Shown here: one piece after another, positions 1 through 12,398 of the stretch
Numbering within the stretch: position 1 is the first letter of the stretch
Layout: the number at the start of each line of letters is the position of its first letter
Assembly (NCBI GenBank): GCA_001510575.1
Contig: LNGK01000003.1
Coordinates: 1,169,755 to 1,233,754 of the forward strand
Origin: Knoxdaviesia capensis
Taxonomy: Eukaryota > Ascomycota > Sordariomycetes > Microascales > Gondwanamycetaceae
Reading direction: 5' to 3'
Length of the DNA: 64,000 bases
The notes under the pieces: model-generated
Database searches by the model: none
Seen by the model: the letters and a program-made list of their open reading frames with translations, nothing else
What the model was told of the DNA's origin: nothing
Program-made: the position numbers and the translations under genes

Positions 1-3000
1 AATACGCTAGATATCCCCTTCTTAGGGATACTACTACTAGTAGTAGCGCTAGCTTTCGACTAACGTAGCGCTCCTAGAGGGTGAGATCGAACGTACTTTC
101 TATGTAAAAGCTTATAGATACGTTCCTAAAACCGGATATCCTTAGTAACATATACCTATCCGAATTCTAGAATCCATACTCTATAAAGATAGCGGCCTTA
201 GTATCTAACTAGGATACCTTCCACGCCCGTAGGTGCTAGCTTAGTGTTTTAGTTATCGAATTTAGCGCTTAATATCTTCTATCGCTAGAGGGGGTTTATA
301 TATACGATACACTTAGAACCTAGTATTCGAAGGTGTAACATATCAACCTTCTCGTATATCCCGTAAGCCTTCTAAAAGGCGCCGATTAGCGTATTAAAGC
401 GCCTAGAGATAACCGTCCGATTAAGCATATAGACTACCGCGGTTATAATCTTATCCTATAGCTCCGGCGGGATGCTCTCGGTAATAACGGTTACTCTAGT
501 CTTTTATAAGACCTCGCGGATGCTACGCTCGATACGCCCGTTCTCGGCTAAGTAGTATAGAGGCGATATCATATACTCGATTCCCTACTCGTTATAGTAA
601 GTAGCTAGCTTCTTAGTACCGACGTCGGTACCGTTATCGCTATAGAGCTTCTTAGGCTTCCGGCCTAGCTCTAGCGCCTATCTCTTAACGGTCTTCCGGA
701 TATATATAAGTATATCACTCTTCCGGGCCGTTATATAAACCGATCGTCGGCTCGTCGCCTTATCATATACTAATGAGAAGTAGCTATTCCCGCTCGTAGA
801 TACCGGTCGCATAGTACCTATATCTATATAGATAACCTCCCCGGGCACCTTAGAGGGTACTTTAGAGTCTAGTAGTTTAAAAGACGTTATCTTTCTAAAC
901 TCGTAGGCGCTATAAGGCTCGATAAGTCCGGTTACCTTCTTAACTAGAGAACTAGTAACCGCCTTAACTATTCGGGATATAGCTACCCTTCCGGGGTAGC
1001 ATAGGCGCTAGTATATAAGAGCCTCGCTCTCTAAGAGCGTACGTGGGGATACGTTAGCGTATGCGGTGCCGTTAACTTCGGTATATAAGGCATAGCCTTC
1101 CTCGCGAGGAAGCTCGTCTATAGTCGCATAGGCCTTAGGGCCTTCCTTTACTTCTAACGTAAAGCCTCTTTCTACCGGAAAGATAGTAGTAATAACCTTA
1201 TCCTTAATTATTAGCCGGTCTACTACTAGAACGCACCCCTTCTTATACTAAATGATTCCGGAGATAACGTTAATAGGAAAGGTAGGGTAATACTAGACGT
1301 TAGTGATCCTAAGGTTAGATCCGTCCTTTATCCGGAGTTAAATAGTTCTAATGTATTAAACTCCCGATGATCCGCTCCCTAACTTAATCGAATTAGTAAA
1401 AGTCTTTAGGGATCCTCGCTTAAACTAAGATAGGTCGTTTAAAATATAGGAATCCGAACCTATATTATAAATCTAATTTATACGGATATAGTATACGGGG
1501 TAAGGCTTAAAGGGTCGTTAGTCTATAGCGGTATAGGTAGTGCCGTAGAGGGTAGTCGACTCCTCTAGCTTAGCGTCCTTCGGAGGCTTATTACCTTTGC
1601 CCTCGGTAGGCTTCTTAGTAGAAGTCGTGGTATTCGCGGCTCCTAGCTTATAAGTCTTCTCTTTACTATTCGCCTTCGCTCGGTACTCACTTATAATATG
1701 ACTTTTTAAGCCGTACTAATAGTATTAAATATCACTCTTCTTCCGGATAGGGATACTACCGGCGGTAGGCTTAGGGGAGGGGGGGGTATGGTAGTCGGGT
1801 TTCTTCGCGCTATTATCCTTCTTCCGGTTAGGAGGATATCTAGACTACTACTAGCGCGTAACGCGGTTCACATTCTCGGCTATGTATTTAGATATAGCCG
1901 TAATAAGGGCGGCCTTATCGTCGATATCCTTATTAAAACTCTTTAGGATAGCGCGGAGGTCTCTATTAAGCTTAGGGTAGTAGGTAGTGATGTGATAGTA
2001 GGCGCCCGTCGCGGTTAAGATAGTCGGGATCACGAGCCCTTCTAGTCTTACCTTATATACTATAGAGACGAATCGATTTAGGATTTAGTATGCTCCCTCT
2101 CTCGGTTCGGTTTAGAAATTAAAAACTACTATAATGTTTTTAATCCGCGACTCCCTAGTTACCTAGAAATTCTACTTTAGCGATCTAAATAGGGTATAAG
2201 TATTTACCTTATCCTTAAATATAGAGGAAATCTCGGGGGCGATCGATTCCTTTATTATACGTGCTATACACGCGCTCACTAGGGGTTAGAGGTCTCGGAA
2301 TTATTCGACGGTAATACCTAGCGCGCTTAAGGTAGTTTCGAACTCTTTAGACTACTATAGCTATTCCGAAGTACTAGCTAGCTTTAGGGTCTTATCGATA
2401 AGGATAGCGTGGTTCTTAAGCTCCTTTATCTTGACCTTCGTGGCCGAACGTCTATAGTTCCCGTCTTCGTCTAAGTTATCGTTATCTTCGTCTTCCGACT
2501 AGTATTCCTACTATCGGAAAGAGGATCTACGTTATCGTTCGTTCTCCTAGGTTATCTATAAAACCTTATCTTATATCTCTAAGATCTTCTTAATTAATAC
2601 CTACTACCGCTCTAAATCTACGATTTAGTTCTACTTCCTATCGCTATCCTTCTTAATTTCCCTTAAGTTCTTAGTAACCGTCTCGGTTATTACTTCTATA
2701 AACTATGCCTAGGGGAGGGGAGGATAGTAGATAGTACGGGTATCGGGTATATATATAGGAGTCTCTCCCTCGGGTTCTAGGGTAGCCGAGTGGTTATTAG
2801 CTAGAAGCTCGGCTCTCTTCTACCTCGAAGTCGAGGACTTAGTCGGGGATATCGATCGTTACATAATGTCGTAAATAGTAAGGCTAACTCGGTAGGGGAA
2901 GGGGGGGTGGAATTAGTCACTAAAACTCGTTCTATTAGAACGCAAAAAATCGGAGTGCCACAGGAGTTGAACGGCTTCTGGGATCCGAAAACAGGGGGGG

Positions 3001-3093
3001 GAGGGACCACGGAAGTTTTCTCGGTTCCCGTGGGATCAATAGGTAGGTTGAGGGGGGGGGGGGTAGGTCGAAACGAAAATGGTAAGGTATAAA

Positions 3094-3117
3094 GCTACGA
3101 GCGCCGGGCTCATAACC
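3094..3117 (-). other. Copia primer binding site matching the 5' half of tRNA-Met(CAU)
   Basis: Immediately inside the 5' LTR, the plus strand carries GAGC, then G, then CCGGGCTCATAACC. This has the layout of a tRNA D-stem 3' strand, position 26, and anticodon stem and loop with a CAU anticodon. The minus (element-sense) strand would pair with a tRNA-Met fragment cut in the anticodon loop. Drosophila copia and relatives are known to prime from a half tRNA-iMet. The GAGC D-stem resembles elongator tRNA-Met more than initiator, so which methionine tRNA is used is open. Confidence 0.7.
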
Positions 3118-3460
3118 TGTTCGAATATAGGAAAGGCGGTTAGAATTAGAAGCGTAACTTTTTAGTTAATACCATTCATAAAGGTAGGGGGTAAAAAACA
3201 AGATGAGTAGTTGATGGCTATGAAATACTATGCTAGAATGGATGGGGGGAAAGCTTCCTTCTTATCCCCTATGGGATCCAGGCTTCCTCCCGTCTGGATC
3301 CCTGATGCCTTCTAAGGCTTCCCTTCCCATACTAGGCTCTTCGTAATTCCATATTGCATCCATCATTGTTCCCCAGGCTGTTCATCGCAGCCTTGTTCTT
3401 TGTCATGAACTTCCGGCTGTACAAAGGATAATATAACATGAATCAATCCAATATTCAACA
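3118..3460 (-). repeat. 5' LTR of Copia copy A
   Basis: 343-bp LTR starting TGTTCGAATATAGG and ending ATATTCAACA, so it has the usual TG...CA ends. It matches both 344-bp LTRs of copy B (12,055-12,398 and 17,354-17,697), differing mostly by C-to-T and G-to-A changes. The right flank is the 3461-3795 minisatellite. Confidence 0.9.
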
Positions 3461-3795
3461 CCCACTATAACTACCCACTAAAAAGAAGCTACCCACTATA
3501 ACCACCCACTGTAACCACCTACTAAAAAGAAGCCACCTACTATAACCACCCACTATAACTACCCACTAAAAAGAAGCTACCTACTATAACTACCTACTGT
3601 AACCACCCACTAAAAAGAAGCTACCCACTATAACTACCTACTAAAAAGAAGCTACCCACTATAACCACCCACTGAAAATAAGCCACCTACTATAACTACC
3701 CACTATAACCACCCACTAAAAATAAGGCACCCACTATAACCACCTACTAAATATTAGTTACCTACTATAAGCACCTACTATAAGCACCTACTAAA
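3461..3795. repeat. Minisatellite of CCCACTATAAC / CCCACTAAAAAGAAGC units
   Basis: About 330 bp of direct repeats built from ACCCACTATAACYACC and ACCCACTAAAAAGAAGCTA blocks in variable order, with C/T and G/A variants from RIP. It starts at the very end of the Copia LTR. No coding potential. Confidence 0.85.
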
Positions 3796-4019
3796 TATAA
3801 GCTACTGTGTTTGAACTCCCTTTATAAGTAATTTATTATTATTTTCTATTTAATTTAAAAATAAAGTATCTAAAAGGTATACGTTTTTACTTATTTTTTA
3901 GTAGCGTGAGTCGAATTACTTATTTTTACTATACTAAATAAGTAAAATATCTAAATTTTTCTAGGTACGGACCCCCCCTAGCGGACTAGGATCTACCGTA
4001 TCGTCGGTAGTATAGTAAG
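3796..4019. other. AT-rich spacer, no gene
   Basis: Low-complexity AT-rich DNA between the minisatellite and the large satellite, with one run of C (3970-3976). No reading frame or recognisable element is seen. Confidence 0.6.
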
Positions 4020-7000
4020 AGAAGTAATAGGTATATAAGGTTAGTTAGGTATTATATATCTATTATTTCTCTAGAAGATAAAATAATATAGTAAGTTATA
4101 GGTAGAACTACTAAAAAGGCTTCTATATGCTTCTTATTATATTTATTCCTTCCGTACTTATAGTATAAATAATACTTAGCGGCTAGCCGTATCTATATTC
4201 TATAGCGGGGTAGTAGCTAAATAGATGGACTATAAAGGAGGCTATATATAGATATATCCTCGGGTATCACACTTCCTAGTATACTACTATATATAGGTGC
4301 TCTATAGGTAAAGAAATAAGATAGGAGGTAGTAGCGAGAACCGCCTAGAAAGCTTCTATCCGCCTTCTATTATGCTTATTCCTTCTACCTATACCGTCGG
4401 GTAAAAGATACTTAGCGGCTAGCCGTATCTATATTCTATAGCGGGGTAGTAGCTAAATAGATAAACTAAACTATAAAGTAGGCTATATATAGATATATCC
4501 TCGGGTATCATACTTCCTAGTATACTACTATATATAGGTACTCTATAAGTAAAGAAGTAAGATATTAGGTAATAGGGAGAACCGCTTAGAAAGCTTCTAT
4601 CCGTCTTCTATTATACTTATTCCTTCTACCTATACCGTATAAAAGATACTTAGCTACTAGCCGTATCTATATTCTATAGCGGGGTAGTAGCTAAATAGAT
4701 AGACTATAAAGTTAGCTATATATAGATATATCCTTAGGTATTATACTTCCTAGTATATTACTATATATAGGTGCTCTATAAGTAAAGAAGTAAGATAGGA
4801 GGTAGTGGGGAGGACCGCCTAGAAAGCTTCTATCCGCCTTCTATTATACTTATTCCTTCTACCTATACCGTCGGGTAAAAGATANTTAGCGGCTAGCCGT
4901 ATCTATATTCTATAGCGGGGTAGTAGCTAAATAGATAAACTAAACTATAAAGTAGGCTATATATAGATATATCCTCGGGTGTTACACTTCCTAGCATACT
5001 ACTATATATAGGTGCTCTATAAGTAAAGAAGTAATATATTAGGTAGTAGGGAGAACCGCCTAGAAAGCTTCTATTCGTCTTCTATTATGCTTATTCCTTT
5101 TACTTATACCGTATGAAAGATACTTAGCTACTAGCCGTATCTATATTCTATAGCGGGGTAGTAGCTAAATAGATAGACTATAAAGTTAGCTATATATAGA
5201 TATATCCTTAGGTATCACACTTCCTAGTATACTACTATATATAGGTGTTCTATAGGTAAAGAAGTAAGATAGGAGGTAGTAGGGAGGACCGCCTAGAAAG
5301 CTTCTATCCGCCTTCTATTATACTTATTCCTTCTACCTATACCGTTAGGTAAAAGATACTTAGCGGCTAGCCGTATCTATATTCTATAGCGGGGTAGTAG
5401 CTAAATAGATAAACTAAACTATAAAGTAGGCTATATATAGATATATCCTCGGGTATCACACTTCCTAATATACTACTATATATAGGTACTCTATAGGTAA
5501 AGAAGTAAGATAGGAGGTAGTAGGGAGGACCGCCTAGAAAGCTTCTATCCGTCTTCTATTATACTTATTCCTTCCACCTATACCGTGTGAAAGATACTTA
5601 GCTACTAGCCGTATCTATATTCTATAGCGGGGTAGTAGCTAAATAGATAGATTATAAAGTTAGCTATATATAGATATATCCTCGGGTATTATACTTCCTA
5701 GTATACTACTATATATAGGTACTCTATAGGTAAAGAAGTAAGATAGGAGGTAGTAGGGAGAACTACCTAGAAAGCTTCTATCCATCTTCTATTATACTTA
5801 TTCCTTCTACCTATACTATATAAAAGATACTTAGCTACTAGCCGTATCTATATTCTATAGCGGGGTAGTAGCTAAATAGATAGACTATAAAGTTAGCTAT
5901 ATATAGATATATCCTCGGGTGTCATACTTCCTAGTATACTACTATATATAGGTGCTCTATAGGTAAAGAAGTAAGATAGGAGGTAGTAGGGAGAACCGCC
6001 TAGAAAGCTTCTATCCGTCTTCTATTATACTTATTCCTTCTACCTATACCGTATAAAAGATACTTAGCTACTAGCCGTATCTATATTCTATAGCGGGGTA
6101 GTAGCTAAATAGATAAATTAAACTATAAAGTAGGCTATATATAGATATATCCTCGGGTATTATACTTCCTAGTATACTACTATATATAGGTACTCTATAA
6201 GTAAAGAAGTAAGATAGGAGGTAGTAGGGAGGACCGCCTAGAAAGCTTCTATCCGCCTTCTATTATACTTATTCCTTCTACCTATACCATCGGGTAAAAG
6301 ATACTTAGTAGCTAGCCGTATCTATATTCTATAGCGGGGTAGTAGCTAAATAGATAAACTAAACTATAAAGTNNNNNNNNNNNNNNNNNNNNNNNNNNNN
6401 NNNNNNNNNNNNNNNNNNNNNNNNNNNNNNNNNNNNNNNNNNNNNNNNNNNNNNNNNNNNNNNNNNNNNNNNNNNNNNNNNNNNNNNNNNNNNNNNNNNN
6501 NNNNNNNNNNNNNNNNNNNNNNNNNNNNNNNNNNNNNNNNNNNNNNNNNNNNNNNNNNNNNNNNNNNNNNNNNNNNNNNNNNNNNNGCTATATATAGATA
6601 TATCCTCGGGTATTATACTTCCTAGTATACTACTATATATAGGTACTCTATAAGTAAAGAAGTAAGATAGGAGGTAATAACGAGAACCGCCTAGAAAGCT
6701 TCTATCTACCTTCTATTATATTTATTCCTTCTACCTATACCGTATAAAAGATACTTAGCTACTAGCCGTATCTATATTCTATAGCGGGGTAGTAGCTAAA
6801 TAGATGAATTAAACTATAAAGTAGGCTATATATAGATATATCCTCGGGTATCATACTTCCTAGCATACTACTATATATAGGTACTCTATAGGTAAAGAAG
6901 TAAGATAGGAGGTAGTAGGGAGGACCGCCTAGAAAGCTTCTATCCGCCTTCTATTATACTTATTCCTTCTATCTATACCGTCGGGTAAAAGATACTTAGC

Positions 7001-8935
7001 GGCTAGCCGTATCTATATTCTATAGCGGGGTAGTAGCTAAATAGATAAACTAAACTATAAAGTAGGCTATATATAGATATATCCTCGGGTATCACACTTC
7101 CTAGCATACTACTATATATAAGTGCTCTATAGGTAAAGAAGTAAGATAGGAGGTAGTAGGGAGGACCGCCTAGAAAGCTTCCATCTACCTTCTATCATAG
7201 TTATTCCTTTCATACGGTATAGGGTAGTAGCTAAATAGATAGACTACAAAGTTAGCTATATATAGATATATCCTCGGATATCACACTTCCTAGCATACTA
7301 CTATATATAAGTGCTCTATAGGTAAAGAAGCAAGATAGGAGGTAGTAAGGAGAACCGCCCATAAAGCTTCTATCCGTCTTCTATCATATTTATTCCTTCC
7401 ACCTATACCGTGTAATGCTCAGCTACTAGCCGTATCCATGTTCTATAGCGGGGTAGTAGCTAAATAGATAAACTATAAAGTAGGCTATATATAGATATAT
7501 CCTCGGGTATCACACTTCCTAGCATACTACTATATATAAGTACTCTATAGGTAAAGAAGTAAGATAGGAGGTAGTAGGAGAACCGCCTAGAAAGCTTCTA
7601 TCTACCTTCTATCATACTTATTCCTTCTACCTATACCGTCGGGTAAAAGATACTTAGCGGCTAGCCATATCTATATTCCATAGCGGGGTAGTAGCTAAAT
7701 AGATAGACTATAAAGTAGGCTATATATAGATATATTCTCGGGTATTATACTTCCTAGTATACTACTATATATAGGTACTCTATAGGTAAAGAAGTAAGAT
7801 AGGAGGTAATAGGGAGGACCGCCTAGAAAGCTTCTATCCGTCTTCTATTATACTTATTCCTTCTACCTATACCGTATAAAAGATACTTAGCTACTAGCTA
7901 TATCTATATTCTATAGCGGGGTAGTAGCTAAATAGATAAACTAAACTATAAAGTAGGCTATATATAGATATATCCTCGGGTATTATACTTCCTAGTATAT
8001 TACTATATATAAGTACTCTATAAGTAAAGAAGTAAGATAGGAGGTAGTAGGAGAACCGCCTAGAAAGCTTCTATCTACCTTCTATTATACTTATTCCTTC
8101 TACCTATACTATCGGGTAAAAGATACTTAGCGGCTAGCCGTATCTATATTCTATAGCGGGGTAGTAGCTAAATAGATAGACTATAAAGTAGGCTATATAT
8201 AGATATATTCTTAGGTATTATACTTCCTAGTATACTACTATATATAGGTACTCTATAGGTAAAGAAGTAAGATAGGAGGTAGTAGGGAGGACCGCTTATA
8301 AAGCTTCTATCCGCCTTCTATTATATTTATTCCTTCTACCTATACCGTATAAAAGATACTTAGCTACTAGCCGTATCTATATTCTACGGCGGGGTAGTAG
8401 CTAAATAGATAAACTATAAAGTAGGCTATATATAGATATATTCTCGGGTATTATACTTCCTAGTATACTACTATATATAAGTACTCTATAAGTAAAGAAG
8501 TAAGATAGGAAGTAGTAGGAGAACCGCCTAGAAAGCTTCTATCCGCCTTCTATTATACTTATTCTTTCTACTTATACCGTTAGGTAAAAGATGCTTAGCG
8601 GCTAGCCGTATCTATATTCTATAGCGGGGTAGTAGCTAAATAGATAGACTATAAAGTAGGCTATATATAGATATATTCTTAGGTATTATACTTCCTAGTA
8701 TACTACTATATATAAGTGCTCTATAGGTAAAGAAGTAAGATAGGAGGTAGTAGGGAGGACCGTTTATAAAGCTTCTATCCGCCTTCTATTATATTTATTC
8801 CTTCTACCTATACCGTATAAAAGATACTTAGCTACTAGCCGTATCTATATTCTATAGCGGGGTAGTAGCTAAATAGATAGATTATAAAGAATATTATATA
8901 TAGATATATTCTTAAGTATTATACTCCTAGTAAAT
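4020..8935. repeat. Satellite array, about 238-bp monomer, alternating two types
   Basis: About 20 head-to-tail monomers. The landmark GGGGTAGTAGCTAAATAG recurs near 4207, 4444, 4681, 4917, 5155, 5392 and onward, a period of about 237-238 bp. Monomers fall in two types. Type A has TCGGGTAAAAGATAC with AGCGGCTAGCC and often AAACTAAACTATAAAGTAGG. Type B has GTATAAAAGATAC with AGCTACTAGCC and often GACTATAAAGTTAG. A and B mostly alternate, giving a dimer of about 475 bp. The first and last monomers are diverged, and the one near 7200 is shortened. A single N lies at 4885. No coding potential on either strand. Confidence 0.9.
6373..6586. other. Assembly gap (214 N)
   Basis: Run of N inside the satellite. 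The flanks stop at ...CTATAAAGT and resume at GCTATATATAG, so the missing length should be 2 bp plus a whole number of monomers. 214 does not fit, so the gap size is an estimate and more monomers may be missing. Confidence 0.95.
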
Positions 8936-8999
8936 ACCTTTATATAGGTCCTCTATAGGTAAGAAGTAAGATAGGAGGTAGTTAGGAGAGCTACCTAGA

Positions 9000-11900
9000 A
9001 ATAATAATCCTTAGAGTTAATTATACTTTCTTATTACTAGGTTATCCTATGGTTCGTACTTTCTTACTATTTATTCGGCTAGGGACCGTATATATATTAA
9101 TTATAGGGATAGTTAATAATTAAGATTTACTTTAGCGTATCTATTATATAACTTATTTATCTATTTTATTTTATATCTTTAGCTAGAGATTTATAGAAGT
9201 ATATCTCTCTTAGCTACGTAGATTATCTCTTAATTCTTATCTTAATATTTATCTAAAGGCTCTAAGAAACTATTAATTTACACGTATTATATCTCTATAA
9301 AGTAAGTTCTAACGTTTCTAGGAGCCTTAATTTAAGTTAATAATTATAAATAAAGTTACTATATAAGAAGAGACCGATATTAGCTTATTTATTATAGCCT
9401 ATCTTAGTATAATTATATATACCGATTACTATTATAGCCTTTCGATAGAATATATTAATAGGTATCTCCTTAATAAATATAAAGCTATTAGGCCCCCTTA
9501 TTAGGTAGCTATTACTTTGGCTCTCTTAAACGATTGGTATATCTATATATATACGAGGGTTAATATTAAGGTATTCTCTCTACTTACTAACTATCCCCCC
9601 CCTATTCTAGGCCTAAGCCTACCCTATTTAGGTATTAAGTACTAATTATATTCTTATATAACCCTCTCGCCTAACTATATATAGAGGTACTATTATACTA
9701 ATTATAGGGGAGTAAACTCGGTAGCGCTATCTATAAGAGAACGGATAGGGGTTTAGTATTAGCGTCTATTTCTATATAATAATAGCTACTAGTTTAAAGT
9801 AGCTATAATAATAATAATACTTCCTATCTTTAGTATAGAGCCGTATAAAAATAATATATTAGTTCTTATTAGTCCCGAGTCTACTAAACGTAATACTTTA
9901 TTATATTTTAGGTAGCTTTAAGACTTATATAATAGGGTATATAAGAATAGCCTATTAACTACGATTATATCTAGAGCTAGCTTTAAAGCTAAGCTTAACT
10001 TCTAGCTACGCCGAGTTAAGTAAGACGTTTATCTAGAAGGGTTTTTAGTTAATATTATTAGACGCGCTACTATATTACTAGCCCTTAGAGATATTAAGCT
10101 AGGTTATATAAAGAAGGCCTTTAAGGAATATATTAAGACCGTATAGGCTAACGTTTCTAATACCTAGTTAGTAACGGTAACGCTAACCTACGTAAATACG
10201 GTATACCCTTCTATAGAGCGGCGTAAACCCTTTAGCTTTTAACTAGAGGAGGGAACTTAGAAGGCTTACGTTAAGGTTACCGTAAAGTCGATTATATTTA
10301 TATTTAGGATAGCCTTAGGTCTACTAAATAAGTAGCTAAACCTACCCTAGAGATATTAATTAACGGATACTTAGGTATAGCTTACGTAGGATATACTTTT
10401 ACTCTATCGCTAGCTAATATATTATTACCGGCCGCTTAGTAGTAAGCTTAGTAAGCTCTTTATCTCTATATTTAACTATCCTTTACGGTATAGCGAAATA
10501 GAGAGTATTCTATTAGCCTCTCTTACCGCTTCTAGCCTCTACCTAGATAGATAGTAGCTTATACTAGAGCGAGCTACGCCGGTATAGTAATACTCCCGCT
10601 ATAACCCTTACGTATATACTAACGGGGTTATTATACTAGGCTCTATCTATACTACTAAAAGTTATCTAGTTATATATCTTATACGAGGCTATTATAGAAT
10701 AGTAAGCCGACCTTAAGGCTAATAAACTACTATTTAGTATCTAGGAGACCGTTAAGTAAAATATTATCGGTATTAACGAGCGTATATATAAAAGTATAGA
10801 TCGTTTCTTACGCTAGGCGTAGTTTATATTAAGCCTATATCCCGTAGATAAGTTACTTAGCTAGTTAAGTTATAGTATATAGATAATTACTAATAATATG
10901 GCCTAGCTAGTTCTCTACTTTAAAGGAGGGTAGGTTATATACGGTACTTCTACCTTTACTATTACGTTAATTAGCTCTCTAATATAAGGTATTATTAATT
11001 AGGCTATTTAGCTAACCGAAACTCTAGTCTTCGGCCCTTCTTTATAAGAGTTACTACCTAGTAGCTAGCTACTAGCTATCCCCTAGGATTTAATCTATAA
11101 TAACTATAGTAATACTTCCTTTAGATACTAGTTTAAGTCGGATACGTCTAATACCTAGATAGATACGTAACGAGATATAATTATACGCCGGGTAAATAAA
11201 AGTCCCTATAGCGCTAGCTAGATAGACTTAGACCCCCCCTAATATAAGATCGATATTATATAGGCTTTTTAGGCTAATATAAATCGATTATAATAATACT
11301 TACTAGTCCTCTTTTATATTACTAGTAGCTAATTACCTAGAATACCGGAAATTCTTAGGTTACGATAGAATAATACTCGGTAAGGGGGCCTACGAAATAT
11401 CTTTATCGATAATAGGTTAGTCTCCTTTATAACGGTATATTATAAGGCTTTATATCTAACGTATAATAGCCGGGTCGTCTACCGTTTCTTACCGCGGTAT
11501 ATTAGGTCGTTAGTTATTTAGTACTTATAGCTAGTATTACCGTTTTACTAATACCTATTAGATAGTATTAACGGGCTATAAAAGCGAAGCTTATTTATAT
11601 AGGCTATATATCTAGATACCTATAGAAACCCGTATATTAAGTAGAAGCTCCTAGCGAGAGATATCCTACGATAGTACCTATAGAGTTTCTCGTTATCGTA
11701 TACGCGATAAGACCTTTCTATATAAAGTTAGCGTTATATTACTATTTACTTCTACGATTATTATATTACGCGCCGAGTTAAGCTAGAGGTTCGCGCTATC
11801 TTAGAGGATCTATCTTATAACGAAGAAAATAACGATAATAGGCTTAATCTAGGGGTAGGAGACGTAATAGCTAACTTATAGGCTAGCTATTCGATACGGG

Positions 11901-12049
11901 TCGGAGGAATAAGATACGCCTAGGACTATACCTTAGCGTCTTTTTCTTTTACTCCTATTTAAGTAAAATTTTATATAGTTAGCTCTACGTAGTATAATCT
12001 ATTTAGTCTAGAATCGCTAGATACGGTATTTATAGTTATATAGCCTAAA
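9000..12049 (+). pseudogene. RIP-decayed telomere-linked-type RecQ helicase, 5' part
   Basis: Plus-strand frames, read through stops, give a protein-like sequence resembling the N-terminal half of fungal telomere-linked/RecQ-like helicases. The clearest block is at 11,426-11,550, reading FITVYYKALYL ... WYLWLVLPF. That matches, by my recollection of the family, the conserved F-T-x-Y-H-K-G-Y ... R-Y-L-P ... W-Y-L-W-L-V-L-P-F stretch. A KPF-rich block near 10,225 and a KWKLLARDILR block near 11,640 also fit. The frame is riddled with TAG/TAA from TGG and CAG/CAA. The coding sequence breaks off at the Copia insertion and resumes at 17,703. The real start is not visible. Recognition is from memory of the family, not a search. 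Confidence 0.55.
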
Positions 12050-12054
12050 GATAT
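12050..12054. repeat. Target site duplication GATAT, left copy
   Basis: GATAT directly precedes the left Copia LTR and is repeated at 17,698-17,702 directly after the right LTR. A 5-bp duplication is typical for Copia integrase. Confidence 0.9.
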
Positions 12055-12398
12055 TATTCGAATATAGGAAAGGCGGTTAGAATTAGAAGCGTAACTTTGC
12101 AGTCAATACCATTCACAAAAGGTAGGGGGTAAAAAACAAGATAAGTAGTTAATGGCTATGAAATACTATACTAGAATAGATAGGGGGAAAGCTTCCTTCT
12201 TATCCCCTATAGGATCTAGGCTTCCTTATATCTAGATCCCTAATACCTTCTAAGGCTTCCCTTCCTATACTAGGCTCTTTATAATTCTATATTATATCTA
12301 TTATTATTCCCTAGGCTATTTATCGTAGCCTTATTCTTTATTATAAACTTCCGGCTATATAAAGGATAATATAATATAAATTAATCTAATATTTAATA
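12055..12398 (-). repeat. 3' LTR of Copia copy B
   Basis: 344 bp, starting TATTCGAATATAGG (TG ends mutated to TA) and ending ATTTAATA. Same length as its partner at 17,354-17,697. Confidence 0.92.

Larger units (their letters stand above)
1..3460 (-). mobile_element. Ty1/Copia retrotransposon, copy A, RIP-mutated, cut by the window start
   Basis: Minus-strand Copia element whose 5' LTR is the right end (3118-3460); its 3' part lies off the window. The same sequence recurs at about 14,237-17,697. Read on the minus strand with stops ignored, the integrase core is plain: a stretch reading GEVIYIDIGT at about 805-850, the catalytic SDNGTD motif at about 618-650, and a following ENGRIERS block near 540-560. 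A Gag zinc-knuckle pattern lies near 1690-1730 with its cysteine positions read as tyrosine, as RIP would cause. TGG codons have become TAG throughout, so no long frame survives. This copy keeps more CpA/TpG than copy B, so it is younger or less mutated. It is not active. Confidence 0.85.

Noticed and set aside
2801..3092. Short open frames on both strands next to the Copia LTR
   Set aside because: Low-complexity G/C runs in the Gag leader of a RIP-mutated element; neither resembles a protein beyond possible Gag remnant.
4020..8935. Centromere core
   Set aside because: A higher-order satellite invites the idea, but many filamentous fungal centromeres are RIP-mutated transposon mixes without a defining satellite, and sequence alone cannot show CenH3; the helicase fossil fits a chromosome end better.
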